A program made the translations under genes and the position numbers. Below, piece by piece: positions 42,302 to 51,910 of a DNA stretch of 64,000 nucleotides; the stretch's first letter is position 1; each line of letters begins with the position of its first letter. The notes under the pieces are model-generated. The model was given only the letters and a program-made list of their open reading frames with translations, was not told the DNA's origin and did not search any database. The stretch covers positions 248,001-312,000 of the forward strand of contig JAFLBQ010000007.1 of the NCBI GenBank assembly GCA_017303805.1, in the 5' to 3' direction. Origin of the DNA: Cytophagales bacterium. GTDB taxonomy: Bacteria > Bacteroidota > Bacteroidia > Cytophagales > Cyclobacteriaceae.

Positions 42302-43663
42302 TTAAACCGTATCCGGATGTGGATGTACCCATCCTTGCCGGTAAGTTCTGGTTAATAAGGTAGTGGCTTCGGCATCGTTCAACACCGTTCGTGTTGAAGG
42401 ATTGTACTGCAACGTTCTTCCGGTTTTCATAGCCAGGTTAGCCAGAATGCAACTGGCCGTAGAGATATGACCTTCTTCGATGTCAGCAACTGGTTTGGCT
42501 CCGGTCTCAATGGCGGCCAGAAAGTTTACCATCTGGCCACGTGTGGCCGGTGCGGTGTGGATTTCAATATCTTTTTCCTTTAAGTCTTCCGGATATTTTT
42601 CGCGCTCGTACACGGCACCTTTATGGATTTTAGTGCCCGCACCCAGTGGAACGAAATCATAACTAAACGGACTTCCACTCAGCACACCTTTCTCGCCATA
42701 AATTTTAAAACCCCAGGGATAATCCGGATCAACCGGTGGGCCCCAGGTTCTATGTTGCCAGGTGGCAGTTAGATTTTCAAATTCAAAAATAGCGGACTGT
42801 GTATCGCTAATATTCGACTTACCTTCTTTCTGAACATAAATGCCACCGGAGGATGAAATGCGGATGGGCCAGCCGAGGTTCAACATCCAGCGCACGCAGT
42901 CCAGCATGTGCACGCACATATCGCCCACAATGCCATTGCTGTATTCCATAAAGGCACGCCACCAACCGCGGTGTGGTAAATTATCATAGGGCCGTAAGGG
43001 TGCAGGGCCGGTCCAGCGTTCATAATCCAAAAACTCTGGTACTGGCTGCAAGGGTGGATTGCTATTGTTGCGCATGTGGTAATAGCAAAACATTTCCACG
43101 TGCGAAATTTTTCCCAGCAATCCGGCTTCAATAATATTTTTTTTGGCTTCTATTAAATGTGGTGTACTTCTGCGTTGTAAACCAACCTGTACGGTGCGTT
43201 TGTATTTACTAGCCGCAGCTACCAGAGCTTCGCCTTCCATTACATCTACACTTATGGGTTTCTGAACATACACATGAGCTCCGGCTTTCATGGCATCAAT
43301 GGCTTGCAGTGCATGCCAATGGTCGGGCGAACCAATCAGAACAATGTCGGGCTTTTGTGTACTGAGTAATTTGGTGTAATCATTAAATAACTCCGGTACT
43401 TTGCCGGACTTCTGCCGTTGACTTACTAACTGGCCAGCCTCCAAGAGCAACCGTTTATCTACATCGCACAAGCCTACAACGTCAATGGGTGCAACTTGTA
43501 GTAGTTTGAACAAGTCGCTCTTACCGTACCACCCGGTGCCAATTAACCCTATGCGCCAGGTTTTTTGCTGATCGAGGAAGCTAAACCCTTGCGATGCGAG
43601 TGCACCTAATGCCAACGTTGCTGCGGAGTTTTTTAAGAATTGCCTGCGACTGAGATGATTCAT
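42302..43663 (-). CDS. Tat-exported Gfo/Idh/MocA-family oxidoreductase
   Basis: A 453-residue NAD(P)-binding oxidoreductase with a twin-arginine signal (SRRQFLKNSAATLALG, residues 5-20), so it is folded with cofactor before export. The Rossmann motif GLIGTGWYGKSDL is near 40-52. The substrate-domain start QKPISVDVMEG carries the usual lysine of the EKP motif. It includes a GDMCVHMLDCVRWML segment with histidine. These exported enzymes act on sugars in Bacteroidota, but the substrate cannot be told. It lies 11 bases after the frameshifted membrane protein on the same strand. Confidence 0.85.
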   Translation of the reverse strand: MNHLSRRQFLKNSAATLALGALASQGFSFLDQQKTWRIGLIGTGWYGKSDLFKLLQVAPIDVVGLCDVDKRLLLEAGQLVSQRQKSGKVPELFNDYTKLLSTQKPDIVLIGSPDHWHALQAIDAMKAGAHVYVQKPISVDVMEGEALVAAASKYKRTVQVGLQRRSTPHLIEAKKNIIEAGLLGKISHVEMFCYYHMRNNSNPPLQPVPEFLDYERWTGPAPLRPYDNLPHRGWWRAFMEYSNGIVGDMCVHMLDCVRWMLNLGWPIRISSSGGIYVQKEGKSNISDTQSAIFEFENLTATWQHRTWGPPVDPDYPWGFKIYGEKGVLSGSPFSYDFVPLGAGTKIHKGAVYEREKYPEDLKEKDIEIHTAPATRGQMVNFLAAIETGAKPVADIEEGHISTASCILANLAMKTGRTLQYNPSTRTVLNDAEATTLLTRTYRQGWVHPHPDTV

Positions 43664-43674
43664 AAGGTAACATT

Positions 43675-45556
43675 TTAAAGTTTCTGCTTGTCAATCTTAT
43701 AATTGTGTCGTCCGTTAAGGCTCCAGTAAATATATTGTTTGTCTTGACAAACGGATGAAGCTACTGAATAAATTAACTCGAGGTTGGGTAGGAAATAACC
43801 CGTATAACCTTTCTCTATCTCCAGAAAATAAATTTTTTCCAGCATGCCTGAGGTTAAGTTAAGTTTAGCCACGTATGGTTGTTGATGGTATTGCATTGAT
43901 AAACCACGCTTGAAAACAGAAGCTGCCCGGCCTAACAAATAAATGCCATTAGCGTCTGCCACAAGCTCGTCATTGTAGGCCAAATCGGAAGGAATAGTAA
44001 CAATGTTATTCCAGTCGATCTTTTTTTGTAAGGTGTTGATTTTAGTTATACTCAAAGCAAAACTCGAATCAGTCATTATCTGAAATCCAACTATCGAGGT
44101 TGAGTCAGTAACCGTGGCGAGTTTGCTGTTATGAAGAAGTCCGTTGTAAAAATCTTTAGTCGGGCTGAATTCATTCTTATACAGGCTAATTTCGTTTGTT
44201 GCGGTAATTTCAGTTGGCGAAACGACCCCACTCATCCAAACTACTTCTTTCAATTTTCCATTGTGGTCATGCGATAAAATCCATTGAAGATTAGAGCCGG
44301 TTGGCGCACTTAAGGCATCAATAATAAAATCTTTCCTGGCTGGGAATAAGTATTCGGTTACAACAGAAGAGGCATCCGCATTGAGGATTCCCAACAGGGG
44401 CACTTTCGTGCCACGTTGAATGCCTGAGAACACGAGCTGATCGTCCACTTCGGTAAAAATGGAAAGCACACTGAGATGATCCGTAAAACGATTTTCCTGA
44501 AATGATGATTCGCCAAGATTAAGTGATACCAGTTTTACTGTGTCGCTAAATACGGTCATGAAATCATTGTACAATACATAGAATCGATTTAAGGACTTAA
44601 GCTGATAAACAGAAAAGAATTGCGGGTAGTTAAAACGAGTTTTACTGATGGAATAGCTTTTGGTGGAATCTGGAGTGGTGAATACGAGGTTATAGGTGTA
44701 GTCTTGTTGGTTTCGGCTGTAACGGGAGCGAACGAACGCATTGCCACTAATAGTTGTTATCCGTACCTGGTTAGCTGAAAAAAAATTAAAAGCAGAAGTT
44801 TCTCTTACTAGCGTATCTGCCAACGTATAGGTGGCCAGTGTAGCATCAGGTGAAGGCTGAATGTTGAATTGTATATGCTTTGAGTAGAATAATTTTCTAT
44901 GCAAAAATTCATGAAAGGGTTCATTGAGGAAGAAGGAAATGGAGAGGTAGGAGATTACCACGATGGTTGTAAAGGGCTTGGCGAATGAAAGAAACCTTTT
45001 CTTCTCAAACACTTTTACATATACCCAGCAATAGTAGAGCAACGGGACAATAATAACGGTTATATAGGCTGCTAAATTTACATAGTCACCGTCAATGGAT
45101 GTAAATGTACCCAGTACGTAGAGCAAAAGAAAAAAGGGCAATGAATAGATAAGTAGAAAACCAGCGATATAAATATTAAGTGTAATGTGATTGAGCCCGG
45201 TGAACTCTCTTTTCCTGAAAAGGAACCAATTAACAAGAGCAAAGGGAATGAAAAACTCTACCAGGCCGGCAAACGGGGCAATTAAAAAGGCAAAATCTTG
45301 TTCGGACTGTAGAAATTTTTCTAAGTCTTTCCGGGAGCACAAAATCGCTGCTAAAAAAATCGAAGTAACGGTTTCCTAATTGAAAGAAAATTATCCAGGC
45401 AGAGGTAGCTATGGTATAAAATTTAAAAGCGCCCAGATAGGATTTGTCTTTGGCAACAATTGCTTGAGAAATCTTTTGCGGGCGAAGTGCCAAATCCCGA
45501 ATGAGTAAAAGCAGCTTCCTTTCAAAGTCGAGTAACAGATCCAGTAATTCGCCCAT
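43675..45556 (-). pseudogene. Frameshifted membrane protein, paired with DUF3667 gene
   Basis: The frame starting at ATG 45556 (MGELLDLLLDFERKLL) encodes a normal-looking N-terminus as far as 'NRYFDFF'. At the run of seven A (45353-45359 on the given strand) the sense continues in another frame as LAAILCSRKDLEKFLQ and runs without a stop to 43675. Removing one base from the run restores a single frame of about 625 residues. The restored protein has several membrane helices (at about 75-240) and a large soluble C-terminal domain with repeated beta strands. The start overlaps the upstream gene's stop by one base. The cause may be a true frameshift, a slippery variable tract or a sequencing error. 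Confidence 0.7.
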
Positions 45557-46350
45557 TAAAAAATAAGTTTTATAAACTGTACGAATAGGAATGATAGTAA
45601 GTAGAAAGAGAAAAGCCCCCCATAAAGTGCAGCCAACGTTTTGAAAAGCGCAACAGGCCAATTGAATTTTCCTATTTGTTTGAGGGTAATCGTAAAATAA
45701 CCAATAACTATCAGCAGGCTACCAGCCATCGCTATTAAAAACGATGAGTTAGCTTCTGGAGTGAAAAGAATGAAAAACGGTACCAACAAAATCATTAAGA
45801 GTATTACATGCCCCCACATATAGGCCCACACAATCAGCAGTTCGGTGTAATTGTATTTTTTTATCAGGAATTTACTTACGAAAGCAATGAAGGGGAGAAG
45901 GAGAAGGAAGTACAATGTTAAGTTACGCGCCAGGAGTACACCCAGTAACTGCCAAAAATCAGAAAATGAGTCTCCTGAAAAGGCATTATGGGCATTCAGT
46001 AAAAACTTTTGCTGCCAATCTGAACCGGAGTACCCCATGGCCGAGCGTTCGTTATACGTTGTAAACCAATTAATGAGGTACATAACCGCAACCAGAATAA
46101 GCAGGTACTTTAGGGGGCTGTAGTACGGTTTTGTTTTTCCGTTTAGGTAATCTGCAATCATACGTCCGGGCCTAAGGGTTAGATCTTTTGCCGTATGCCA
46201 CAACCCTTTGTCGAGGTCGAGTAAATCCTGATAAAGTAATTGCCACAAGTACAGTAGCGTAAATCGCCCAAGCACAGGTTGGCCACACGCGGAGCAATAG
46301 TTGCCTTCAACAGGCCCCGAACAATTTTTACAGGAACTCGGAAAACTCAT
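45556..46350 (-). CDS. DUF3667-type zinc-ribbon membrane protein
   Basis: A 264-residue protein. The N-terminal zinc ribbon CKNC...YCSACGQ (residues 7-24) is followed by an amphipathic segment 'DLLDLDKGLWHTAKDLTLRPGRMIADYLNGKTKPYYSPLKYLL', which is diagnostic of DUF3667. Four or five transmembrane helices follow to the C-terminus. The function of the family is unknown. The ATG at 46350 (MSFPSSCKNC) is used rather than the in-frame start at 46389. The stop and the next gene's start share one base (TAATG), showing translational coupling with the frameshifted gene. Confidence 0.8.
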   Translation of the reverse strand: MSFPSSCKNCSGPVEGNYCSACGQPVLGRFTLLYLWQLLYQDLLDLDKGLWHTAKDLTLRPGRMIADYLNGKTKPYYSPLKYLLILVAVMYLINWFTTYNERSAMGYSGSDWQQKFLLNAHNAFSGDSFSDFWQLLGVLLARNLTLYFLLLLPFIAFVSKFLIKKYNYTELLIVWAYMWGHVILLMILLVPFFILFTPEANSSFLIAMAGSLLIVIGYFTITLKQIGKFNWPVALFKTLAALYGGLFSFYLLSFLFVQFIKLIF

Positions 46351-46410
46351 GAATGGGGTGTTGATCTGATCATTCAGAACCAATACCACATGAAAAATAA
46401 TTAATTGTGG

Positions 46411-47217
46411 TCAGCGTTGCTTCAACCCGCTCAACTTAATTTCTGTAAGTCTTCGTTTGGTGTCGAGGGCAAAATCCCCATTCATCATCCAATCGTAAAA
46501 CGAGGGCTCGTCTTTTAAAACCTGCGCAACCGGTTTGCCCCGGTGCTTACCAAAATTGAAAATGATTTCGCCCTTTTCGCTGCGCACCATGCGGCCGGCC
46601 AGATCAACCAGGTCGGAAGCGGTTAGTTGATGCAGAGCCTCCATATCGTTTTGAATTGTTCCCAGGTGGTTGCCAAGGCCATCGGTAACTGGTTGGTTTT
46701 CATACCGGCCTACCTGGGCTATCAAAACGTCCAGCGTAGCTTGGGTATCGGCCACAGCCGAGTGGGCATTGGTAAGTTCTTTGTTGCAGTAAAATTTCAG
46801 AGCGGCTGCCAGATTGCGTTTTTCCATCAGGTGGTAAATCTTCTGGGCATCGATAAGCCGCCTGCGGGAATAATCAAAATCGATATCGGCCCTTAAAAAC
46901 TCTTCCACCAACATGGGCACATCGAACTTCAGAATATTGAAGCCGGCCAGATCTGCCCCTTCAAAAAATTTTGCGTAGTCTTTGGCAATTTCTTTAAAGG
47001 TAGGTTTGTCCTTTACAGCTTCGTTCGAAATGCCATGAATAGCGGTTGACTCGGGCAGGATGGGTATGGTTGGGTTTACCAGGCTCGATTTCTCAATAAC
47101 TTCGCCACCGGGTAAAACCTTTATTACAGCAATTTCAATAATACGATCTTGCGAGATGTTAGTGCCGGTTGTTTCGAGGTCGAAAACGCACAACGGCTTT
47201 TTAAGATTGAGAACCAT
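46411..47217 (-). CDS. DEDD-type 3'-5' exonuclease (DnaQ-like) with ExoX-type C-terminal segment
   Basis: A 268-residue exonuclease. Exo I is DLETTG near residues 12-17. Exo II is in NILKFDVPML near 95-104, and Exo III in NAHSAVADTQATLDVL near 150-165, with the histidine of DEDDh type. After about residue 195 a short extra domain has FNFGKHRGKPVAQVL...YDWMM, like the C-terminal part of exodeoxyribonuclease X. It could proofread for DNA polymerase III or act in repair. The ATG at 47217 (MVLNLKKPLC) is used. It starts 4 bases after the upstream Mur-ligase-like gene stops. Confidence 0.87.
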   Translation of the reverse strand: MVLNLKKPLCVFDLETTGTNISQDRIIEIAVIKVLPGGEVIEKSSLVNPTIPILPESTAIHGISNEAVKDKPTFKEIAKDYAKFFEGADLAGFNILKFDVPMLVEEFLRADIDFDYSRRRLIDAQKIYHLMEKRNLAAALKFYCNKELTNAHSAVADTQATLDVLIAQVGRYENQPVTDGLGNHLGTIQNDMEALHQLTASDLVDLAGRMVRSEKGEIIFNFGKHRGKPVAQVLKDEPSFYDWMMNGDFALDTKRRLTEIKLSGLKQR

Positions 47218-47221
47218 AGGG

Positions 47222-47776
47222 TTAGCGCTTAAAAGTACTTGCGGCCCGGTAAAATTGGCCGCTGCTGATCCCAATCTTCTTTAAAAGTTCTCGCGTAGCC
47301 CCGAGGCACAATAACTCGGTTTCTGTGGTAAGGGCAACTGGAAATTTTTCGTTGGTACTGGTAATCAAAAAGATTTGTCCGTTCTTAACCTCATGCTTAT
47401 AGGCTGCATATCCAATGGCTTGAACATCAGGCCGCTCCCGGCTGCCAATTACTTTTAACGCTTTGTTGTTTTCAGGATAAATAATAATACCACCCTTGGG
47501 TGTGGCATCGGCAATTTTCTCTACCTCATTTGCACCGGGTACTTCGGAGATCACAAGAATATGATGCTGGTACTCCGCCCACTGATCGGTAGCTTCGATT
47601 ATTGCGACCGGAGCTTCGCTGGCGGTTATAACCGGCTGGCCATCTTTATATAAATCAAACTTGCGCTGGTTTTCCGAAAGTACGTGCTGCGCCAGTTGAG
47701 CTATTAAAGCCCGGTGTGCGCCCACAAGTATTATCCGTTGCTTATCAATGCTTTGCCGATAGATAGATGCCGCCAA
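47222..47776 (-). CDS. Truncated Mur-ligase-like (Mpl-type) protein, P-loop lost
   Basis: A 184-residue protein resembling the middle of a Mur ligase such as Mpl. 'APVAIIEATDQWAEYQHHILVISEVPGANEV' mirrors the IEGDEY...D..NVF segment. 'GGIIIYPENNKALKVIGS' and 'GYAAYKHEVKNGQIFLIT' follow in the Mpl order, and the end (GISSGQFYRAASTFKR) matches the linker before the ligase C-domain. The ATP-binding GKT/S motif is replaced by VGAHRALIAQLAQHVL, and the N- and C-domains are absent. It is therefore probably non-catalytic. The family assignment is by eye and moderate. It is co-transcribed with the exonuclease 4 bases downstream. Confidence 0.5.
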   Translation of the reverse strand: MAASIYRQSIDKQRIILVGAHRALIAQLAQHVLSENQRKFDLYKDGQPVITASEAPVAIIEATDQWAEYQHHILVISEVPGANEVEKIADATPKGGIIIYPENNKALKVIGSRERPDVQAIGYAAYKHEVKNGQIFLITSTNEKFPVALTTETELLCLGATRELLKKIGISSGQFYRAASTFKR

Positions 47777-47984
47777 GGTACAAGTAATTTGATGGGTAAA
47801 GATATATCAAAATGTGTAGTAGATAAAACGCCTCTTGTTTAATTGTACGATCGGCAACAGAAAGTGCTCGGAATTTATTCACAAATTCACATGTTTGAAT
47901 GTAGATAACTTGTTGAGTGCAGCAATAAGTTATGCGGTACGTTTGTTCCCCTTAAAAGAAACTACGTACAACAACCACGAATGT

Positions 47985-49514
47985 ATGGAGCAACGATCAA
48001 CGCCCGTGAGGTTAAGTTCTGCGATGAGCGGAACCGGAAAGTCTAAACTTTTAGTGCGCGATATCGCTGAAAGTTTAGGTAAACTTCCGCCTCAGGCGCT
48101 TGATCTGGAAGAGGCTATTCTCGGTGCGCTCATGCTCGAAAAAAATGCACTCACTGCCGTGGTGGAGTTTCTTCGACCCGAACATTTTTATACCGAGCAA
48201 CACAAAGAGATTTATACGGCCATCATCGACTTATTCAAAGCCTCGGAGCCGGTGGACATGCGCACCGTAGTGGCCCAGTTGCGCAAAGCCGGCAAGCTGG
48301 AACTGGTAGGCGGGGCCTATTACATTGCAGAGCTTACCAGCAAAGTAAGTTCGGCCGCCAACATCGAGTACCATGCCCGGATTATTATCGAGATGGCCAT
48401 TAAGCGCGATCTCATTCAGATCGCCTCGCAGATTCATCACGATGCCTACGAAGACACCACCGATGTGTTTGAACTGCTCGACAAAACCGAACAGAACATT
48501 TTCCAGATCTCTGACTCAAACCTGCGCAAGAACTACGACTCCATGAAGTCGCTCATGTTCCAGGCTACGAAAGAACTTCAGGAAAAACGCAATCATAAAG
48601 ATGGCCTTACGGGAATACCCAGCGGGTTCTCGCGGCTCGACCGGGTTACCTCGGGTTGGCAGCGTTCCGATCTGGTAATTATTGCCGCCCGCCCGGGTAT
48701 GGGTAAAACTGCGTTCATTGTTTCGGCTTTACGCAATGCGGCAGTTGATTTTAGTATTCCCGTAGCAATCTTTTCATTAGAGATGGCTTCGTTGCAATTA
48801 GTAAACCGGTTGATCTCCGCGGAAGCAGAGCTCGACTCTGAAAAAATAAAGAAAGGAAACCTGGCTGACTTCGAGTGGCAGCAGATGGTGCATAAAACCA
48901 CACGCCTTTCAAGTGCCCCCATTTTTATTGACGATACGCCAGCGCTTTCCATTTTGGAACTACGCGCCAAGTGCCGCAGGCTTAAAGCCGAACATAATAT
49001 TCAAATGATTGTAGTGGATTATCTGCAATTGATGAAAGGGGAAGCCGGCAGCGGTAACCGCGAACAAGAGATTGCATCGATCTCGCGAGCACTCAAAGGT
49101 ATCGCCAAAGAATTATCGGTGCCGGTAATTGCGCTTTCGCAGTTGAGCCGGGGTGTAGAAACCCGTGGTGGTGATAAACGTCCGCAGTTAAGCGACTTAC
49201 GCGAATCGGGTTCTATTGAACAGGATGCGGACATTGTTATGTTCTTGTACCGCCCCGAGTATTATAAAATTACAGTAGATGAAGAAGGCATGCCAACGCA
49301 AGGTATGGCCGAAGTAATCATCGCCAAGCATAGAAACGGCTCGCTTGAAAATGTAAAGCTGAAATTCATAGGCAAGTACACCAAGTTTGCAGATTACGAT
49401 GCACCGGAAGGCTTAACCCCTATGAGCAGCATTACCCGCGAAAGCCGCCTGAACACGTTCCGCGACAATCCCTCCACATCCGGTACTACGGGCGAGGATG
49501 ATGCACCGTTCTAA
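47985..49514 (+). CDS. dnaB: Replicative DNA helicase DnaB
   Basis: A 509-residue hexameric helicase of the replication fork. The N-terminal primase-interaction domain (about 30-145) opens with PPQALDLEEAILGALMLE. RecA-like motor motifs follow: Walker A ARPGMGKTAF near 230-239, Walker B IVVDYLQLM near 340, the H3 segment IALSQLSRG and the DLRESGSIEQDADIVMF loop. No intein interrupts the Walker A. The ATG at 47985 (MEQRSTPVRL) is chosen because the longer frame to 47835 has no DnaB-like sequence. About 200 bases upstream carry no gene. Confidence 0.96.
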   Translation: MEQRSTPVRLSSAMSGTGKSKLLVRDIAESLGKLPPQALDLEEAILGALMLEKNALTAVVEFLRPEHFYTEQHKEIYTAIIDLFKASEPVDMRTVVAQLRKAGKLELVGGAYYIAELTSKVSSAANIEYHARIIIEMAIKRDLIQIASQIHHDAYEDTTDVFELLDKTEQNIFQISDSNLRKNYDSMKSLMFQATKELQEKRNHKDGLTGIPSGFSRLDRVTSGWQRSDLVIIAARPGMGKTAFIVSALRNAAVDFSIPVAIFSLEMASLQLVNRLISAEAELDSEKIKKGNLADFEWQQMVHKTTRLSSAPIFIDDTPALSILELRAKCRRLKAEHNIQMIVVDYLQLMKGEAGSGNREQEIASISRALKGIAKELSVPVIALSQLSRGVETRGGDKRPQLSDLRESGSIEQDADIVMFLYRPEYYKITVDEEGMPTQGMAEVIIAKHRNGSLENVKLKFIGKYTKFADYDAPEGLTPMSSITRESRLNTFRDNPSTSGTTGEDDAPF

Positions 49515-49678
49515 CAGTTAGACTTACAGTTAGACATTAGGCTGCAAGCTAGCCATTGCAAAAAGTCCGTAACCAATAGCTTGAAGGTTGCAGCATGTCT
49601 GTATTCTTCAACAAATTTTCAGTTCCGATTTTGATTGTTGCCGGTGTGTTGTAACTTGAGAACAAGACTAAGCAAACT

Positions 49679-50671
49679 ATGAAAGCCCTGGTGTTACGAG
49701 AAGCGGGTAAAATTGAACTGGTTGAAACGCCCCAACCGATAGCTACTGCCGGCCGAGCAATAGTAAAAATTAAAGCGGCCGGTTTGAACAGGCGCGATGA
49801 TTGGATTCGGGAAGGTAAATATCCGAACATCAGGTTTGGTGTAACCATGGGTTCGGATGGTGCCGGAGTGGTAGAAGCAGTTGGCGATGAAAAAGATCAA
49901 TCCTGGGTGGGGCAGGAGGTAGTCATTAATCCGAACATCGATTGGGGTGCAGACCCGGAAGTGCAGTCGGGCAAGTACACGATACTAGGAATGCCGGTAG
50001 ATGGTACGTTTGCCGAATTTGTTTCCGTACCGATAGATCGCCTGCATCACAAACCTTTTCATTTGGATTTTTTACAAGCTGCTGCGTTGCCGTTGGGTGG
50101 CCTTACTGCATTTAGGGCGTTGTTCAGGCGCGGAGAATTGCAAGCCGGGCAGAATGTACTTATCTCTGGTTTTGGTGGGGGCGTGGCGCAGTTTGCATTC
50201 TTGTTCGCCCAGGCTGCAGGTGCCAACGTGTACATTACCTCAGGCAGCGATGAAAAAATTGACAAGGCATTGAAGTTAGGCGCCAAAGGGGCTTACAATT
50301 ATAAGAAGCAGGCAACCTACACCGACTTATGGAAAACAAAAGGCGGTTTTGATCTGGTAATAGACAGTGCCGGTGGCGACCAGGTGAACAACTTTATTAA
50401 AGTGCTGAAGCCGAAAGGTCGGATTGTATTTTATGGTGCCACCAATGGCTTGCCGGCCAAACTTGATTTGTACCGCATGTTTTGGAATCAACTCTCCTTG
50501 CTGGGTTCTACCATGGGCAACGATCATGAGTTTAGCGAGATGCTCACCTTTGTAAGCAAACATCAGATCCGCCCGTTGATAGATTCCATCCGGCCCTTTT
50601 CAAAAATTGCAGAGTCCTTCCCGGATATTACCAAACCCAATAAAGTCGGGAAGATCGTGTTTCAGGTTTAG
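49679..50671 (+). CDS. Quinone-oxidoreductase-type zinc-less MDR dehydrogenase
   Basis: A 330-residue medium-chain dehydrogenase/reductase. It has the GLNRRDDWIREGKYP segment near 35-50, GSDGAGVVEAVG near 58-69, and the nucleotide-binding motif ISGFGGGVAQFAFLFAQAAGANV near 160. The structural-zinc cysteines of alcohol dehydrogenases are absent, so it belongs to the quinone-reductase/zeta-crystallin side and would use NADPH. The 164-base upstream spacer from dnaB has a duplicated ACAGTTAGACTT-like 12-mer near its start and no gene. It stands alone; the TPR gene is convergent. Confidence 0.85.
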   Translation: MKALVLREAGKIELVETPQPIATAGRAIVKIKAAGLNRRDDWIREGKYPNIRFGVTMGSDGAGVVEAVGDEKDQSWVGQEVVINPNIDWGADPEVQSGKYTILGMPVDGTFAEFVSVPIDRLHHKPFHLDFLQAAALPLGGLTAFRALFRRGELQAGQNVLISGFGGGVAQFAFLFAQAAGANVYITSGSDEKIDKALKLGAKGAYNYKKQATYTDLWKTKGGFDLVIDSAGGDQVNNFIKVLKPKGRIVFYGATNGLPAKLDLYRMFWNQLSLLGSTMGNDHEFSEMLTFVSKHQIRPLIDSIRPFSKIAESFPDITKPNKVGKIVFQV

Positions 50672-50733
50672 GTGGTGATGGGTGGCTTTCGTTTAGGAGT
50701 TCTTCATCAACCAACAAGTTAAACCGGCTTAAG

Positions 50734-51045
50734 CTACTCAAGCGCATCCAGCGCAGCCTGTAGTTCTTTCATGGTTCCATAATCTGCTTGTGCTTTGGCA
50801 ATCACTAATCCATGCTGCCACAATTCGCCAGCGCGTGTCAGGTCATCCTGCTCCATGAAAAAATTTCCGGCCATGTAGTAGGTAGGCAAATAATCCGCGT
50901 ACTTGTCTAACAAAAGTTCATACAACTGTCGCGCTTTTTCGCGGTCTGTCTGTTGATACTCCAATGCCAGCGCGTAAACAGGAAACGGGTCGGTGGGGTC
51001 TTCCGCTCTAAAAGTTTCCAGCATTTTAATCCGGGCTGCATTCAT
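50734..51045 (-). CDS. Small TPR protein
   Basis: A 103-residue protein made almost entirely of tetratricopeptide-type helices: 'PFPVYALALEYQQTDREKARQLYELLLDKYADYLPTYYMAGNFF' shows two repeats, and a third follows with LTRAGELWQHGLVIAKAQADYG. No signal peptide, so it is cytoplasmic and presumably a protein-interaction adaptor. Similar small TPR proteins are common in this phylum and have no assigned role. The divergent neighbour is etfB, 112 bases away. Confidence 0.75.
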   Translation of the reverse strand: MNAARIKMLETFRAEDPTDPFPVYALALEYQQTDREKARQLYELLLDKYADYLPTYYMAGNFFMEQDDLTRAGELWQHGLVIAKAQADYGTMKELQAALDALE

Positions 51046-51157
51046 TTGTTTTTTGCCCCTTTTAAGGGCCTTTTATATGAGATAATCCTTTATCTTGAGC
51101 CCAAAATTAGGGTTAAAAACATAGAATTTTGATACTCAGCTACTAAACTCATCACGC

Positions 51158-51892
51158 ATGAAAATTTTGGTTTGCATTTCGCATGTTCCGGATACCACTT
51201 CCAAAATCAACTTTACCGATAACAACACCAGGCTCGATGCCAGCGGGGTTCAATTTATAATTGGCCCTTACGATGATTATGCCCTGGCCCGTGCCATAGA
51301 ATTAAAGGAAGCCAATGCCGGTACTACGGTTACGGTTTTAAATGTAGGGCTTGCCGAAACCGAGCCCACCATTCGCAAAGCGTTGGCTATTGGTGCCGAT
51401 GATGCCATTCGGATTAATGCCGAGCCCTCCGATTCATTTTTTGTAGCAAGCCAGATTGCAGCACATGCCGCAGGTTACGACCTGATTTTAATGGGCCGCG
51501 AGTCCATTGATTATAACAGTGGGGTGGTGCATGCCATGGTGGGCGACCTACTCGGCTTGCCTTCGGTTTCGCCCGTAATGAAATTAGATGTAGAAGGCAC
51601 TACAGTAAAAATGACGCGCGAGATTGAAGGCGGCAAAGAACAGGTAGAAGCATCGTTGCCGCTGGTGGCCGGCTGCCAGGAACCAATTGCCGAATGGAAA
51701 ATTCCTAACATGCGCGGAATTATGTCTGCCAAAACCAAACCTTTAAAAGTAGCCGATCCGGTAGCCGTAGCGGCAACCGTAGCGTTGAGCAAGTTTGAGT
51801 TGCCGGCACCGAAAGGCGCGGTTAAAATGATTGCAGCCGATAACGTGGCCGAGTTGGTTGCTAAACTTAAAAACGAAGCCAAAGTTCTTTAA
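51158..51892 (+). CDS. etfB: Electron transfer flavoprotein, beta subunit
   Basis: A 244-residue AMP-binding beta subunit of ETF, which carries electrons from acyl-CoA and other dehydrogenases to the respiratory chain. Family features seen are the start KILVCISHVPDT, YDDYALARAIELKE near 44-57, the GADDAIRI strand, LILMGRESIDYNSG near 112-125 and the recognition-loop segment IPNMRGIMSAKTKPL near 190. etfA follows after 18 bases on the same strand. Confidence 0.95.
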   Translation: MKILVCISHVPDTTSKINFTDNNTRLDASGVQFIIGPYDDYALARAIELKEANAGTTVTVLNVGLAETEPTIRKALAIGADDAIRINAEPSDSFFVASQIAAHAAGYDLILMGRESIDYNSGVVHAMVGDLLGLPSVSPVMKLDVEGTTVKMTREIEGGKEQVEASLPLVAGCQEPIAEWKIPNMRGIMSAKTKPLKVADPVAVAATVALSKFELPAPKGAVKMIAADNVAELVAKLKNEAKVL

Positions 51893-51910
51893 TCTTAAAT
51901 CGTTCAAGTT

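Noticed and set aside
45230-45661. A 143-codon minus-strand frame read as its own gene
   Set aside because: Only the part from ATG 45556 to about 45355 has protein character. It is the N-terminus of the frameshifted membrane protein, and the rest of the frame is out-of-register sequence.
47985-49514. An intein in DnaB
   Set aside because: The Walker A motif and surrounding motor motifs are continuous and the length is normal for DnaB.
49515-49678. A regulatory RNA or tRNA upstream of the quinone reductase gene
   Set aside because: Only a short duplicated 12-mer and no cloverleaf or strong hairpin were seen. There is too little to support an RNA gene.
51047-51075. A terminator hairpin (GCCC/GGGC) between the TPR gene and etfB
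   Set aside because: The stem is only four base pairs and it lies at the start side of both divergent genes, where a terminator is not expected.
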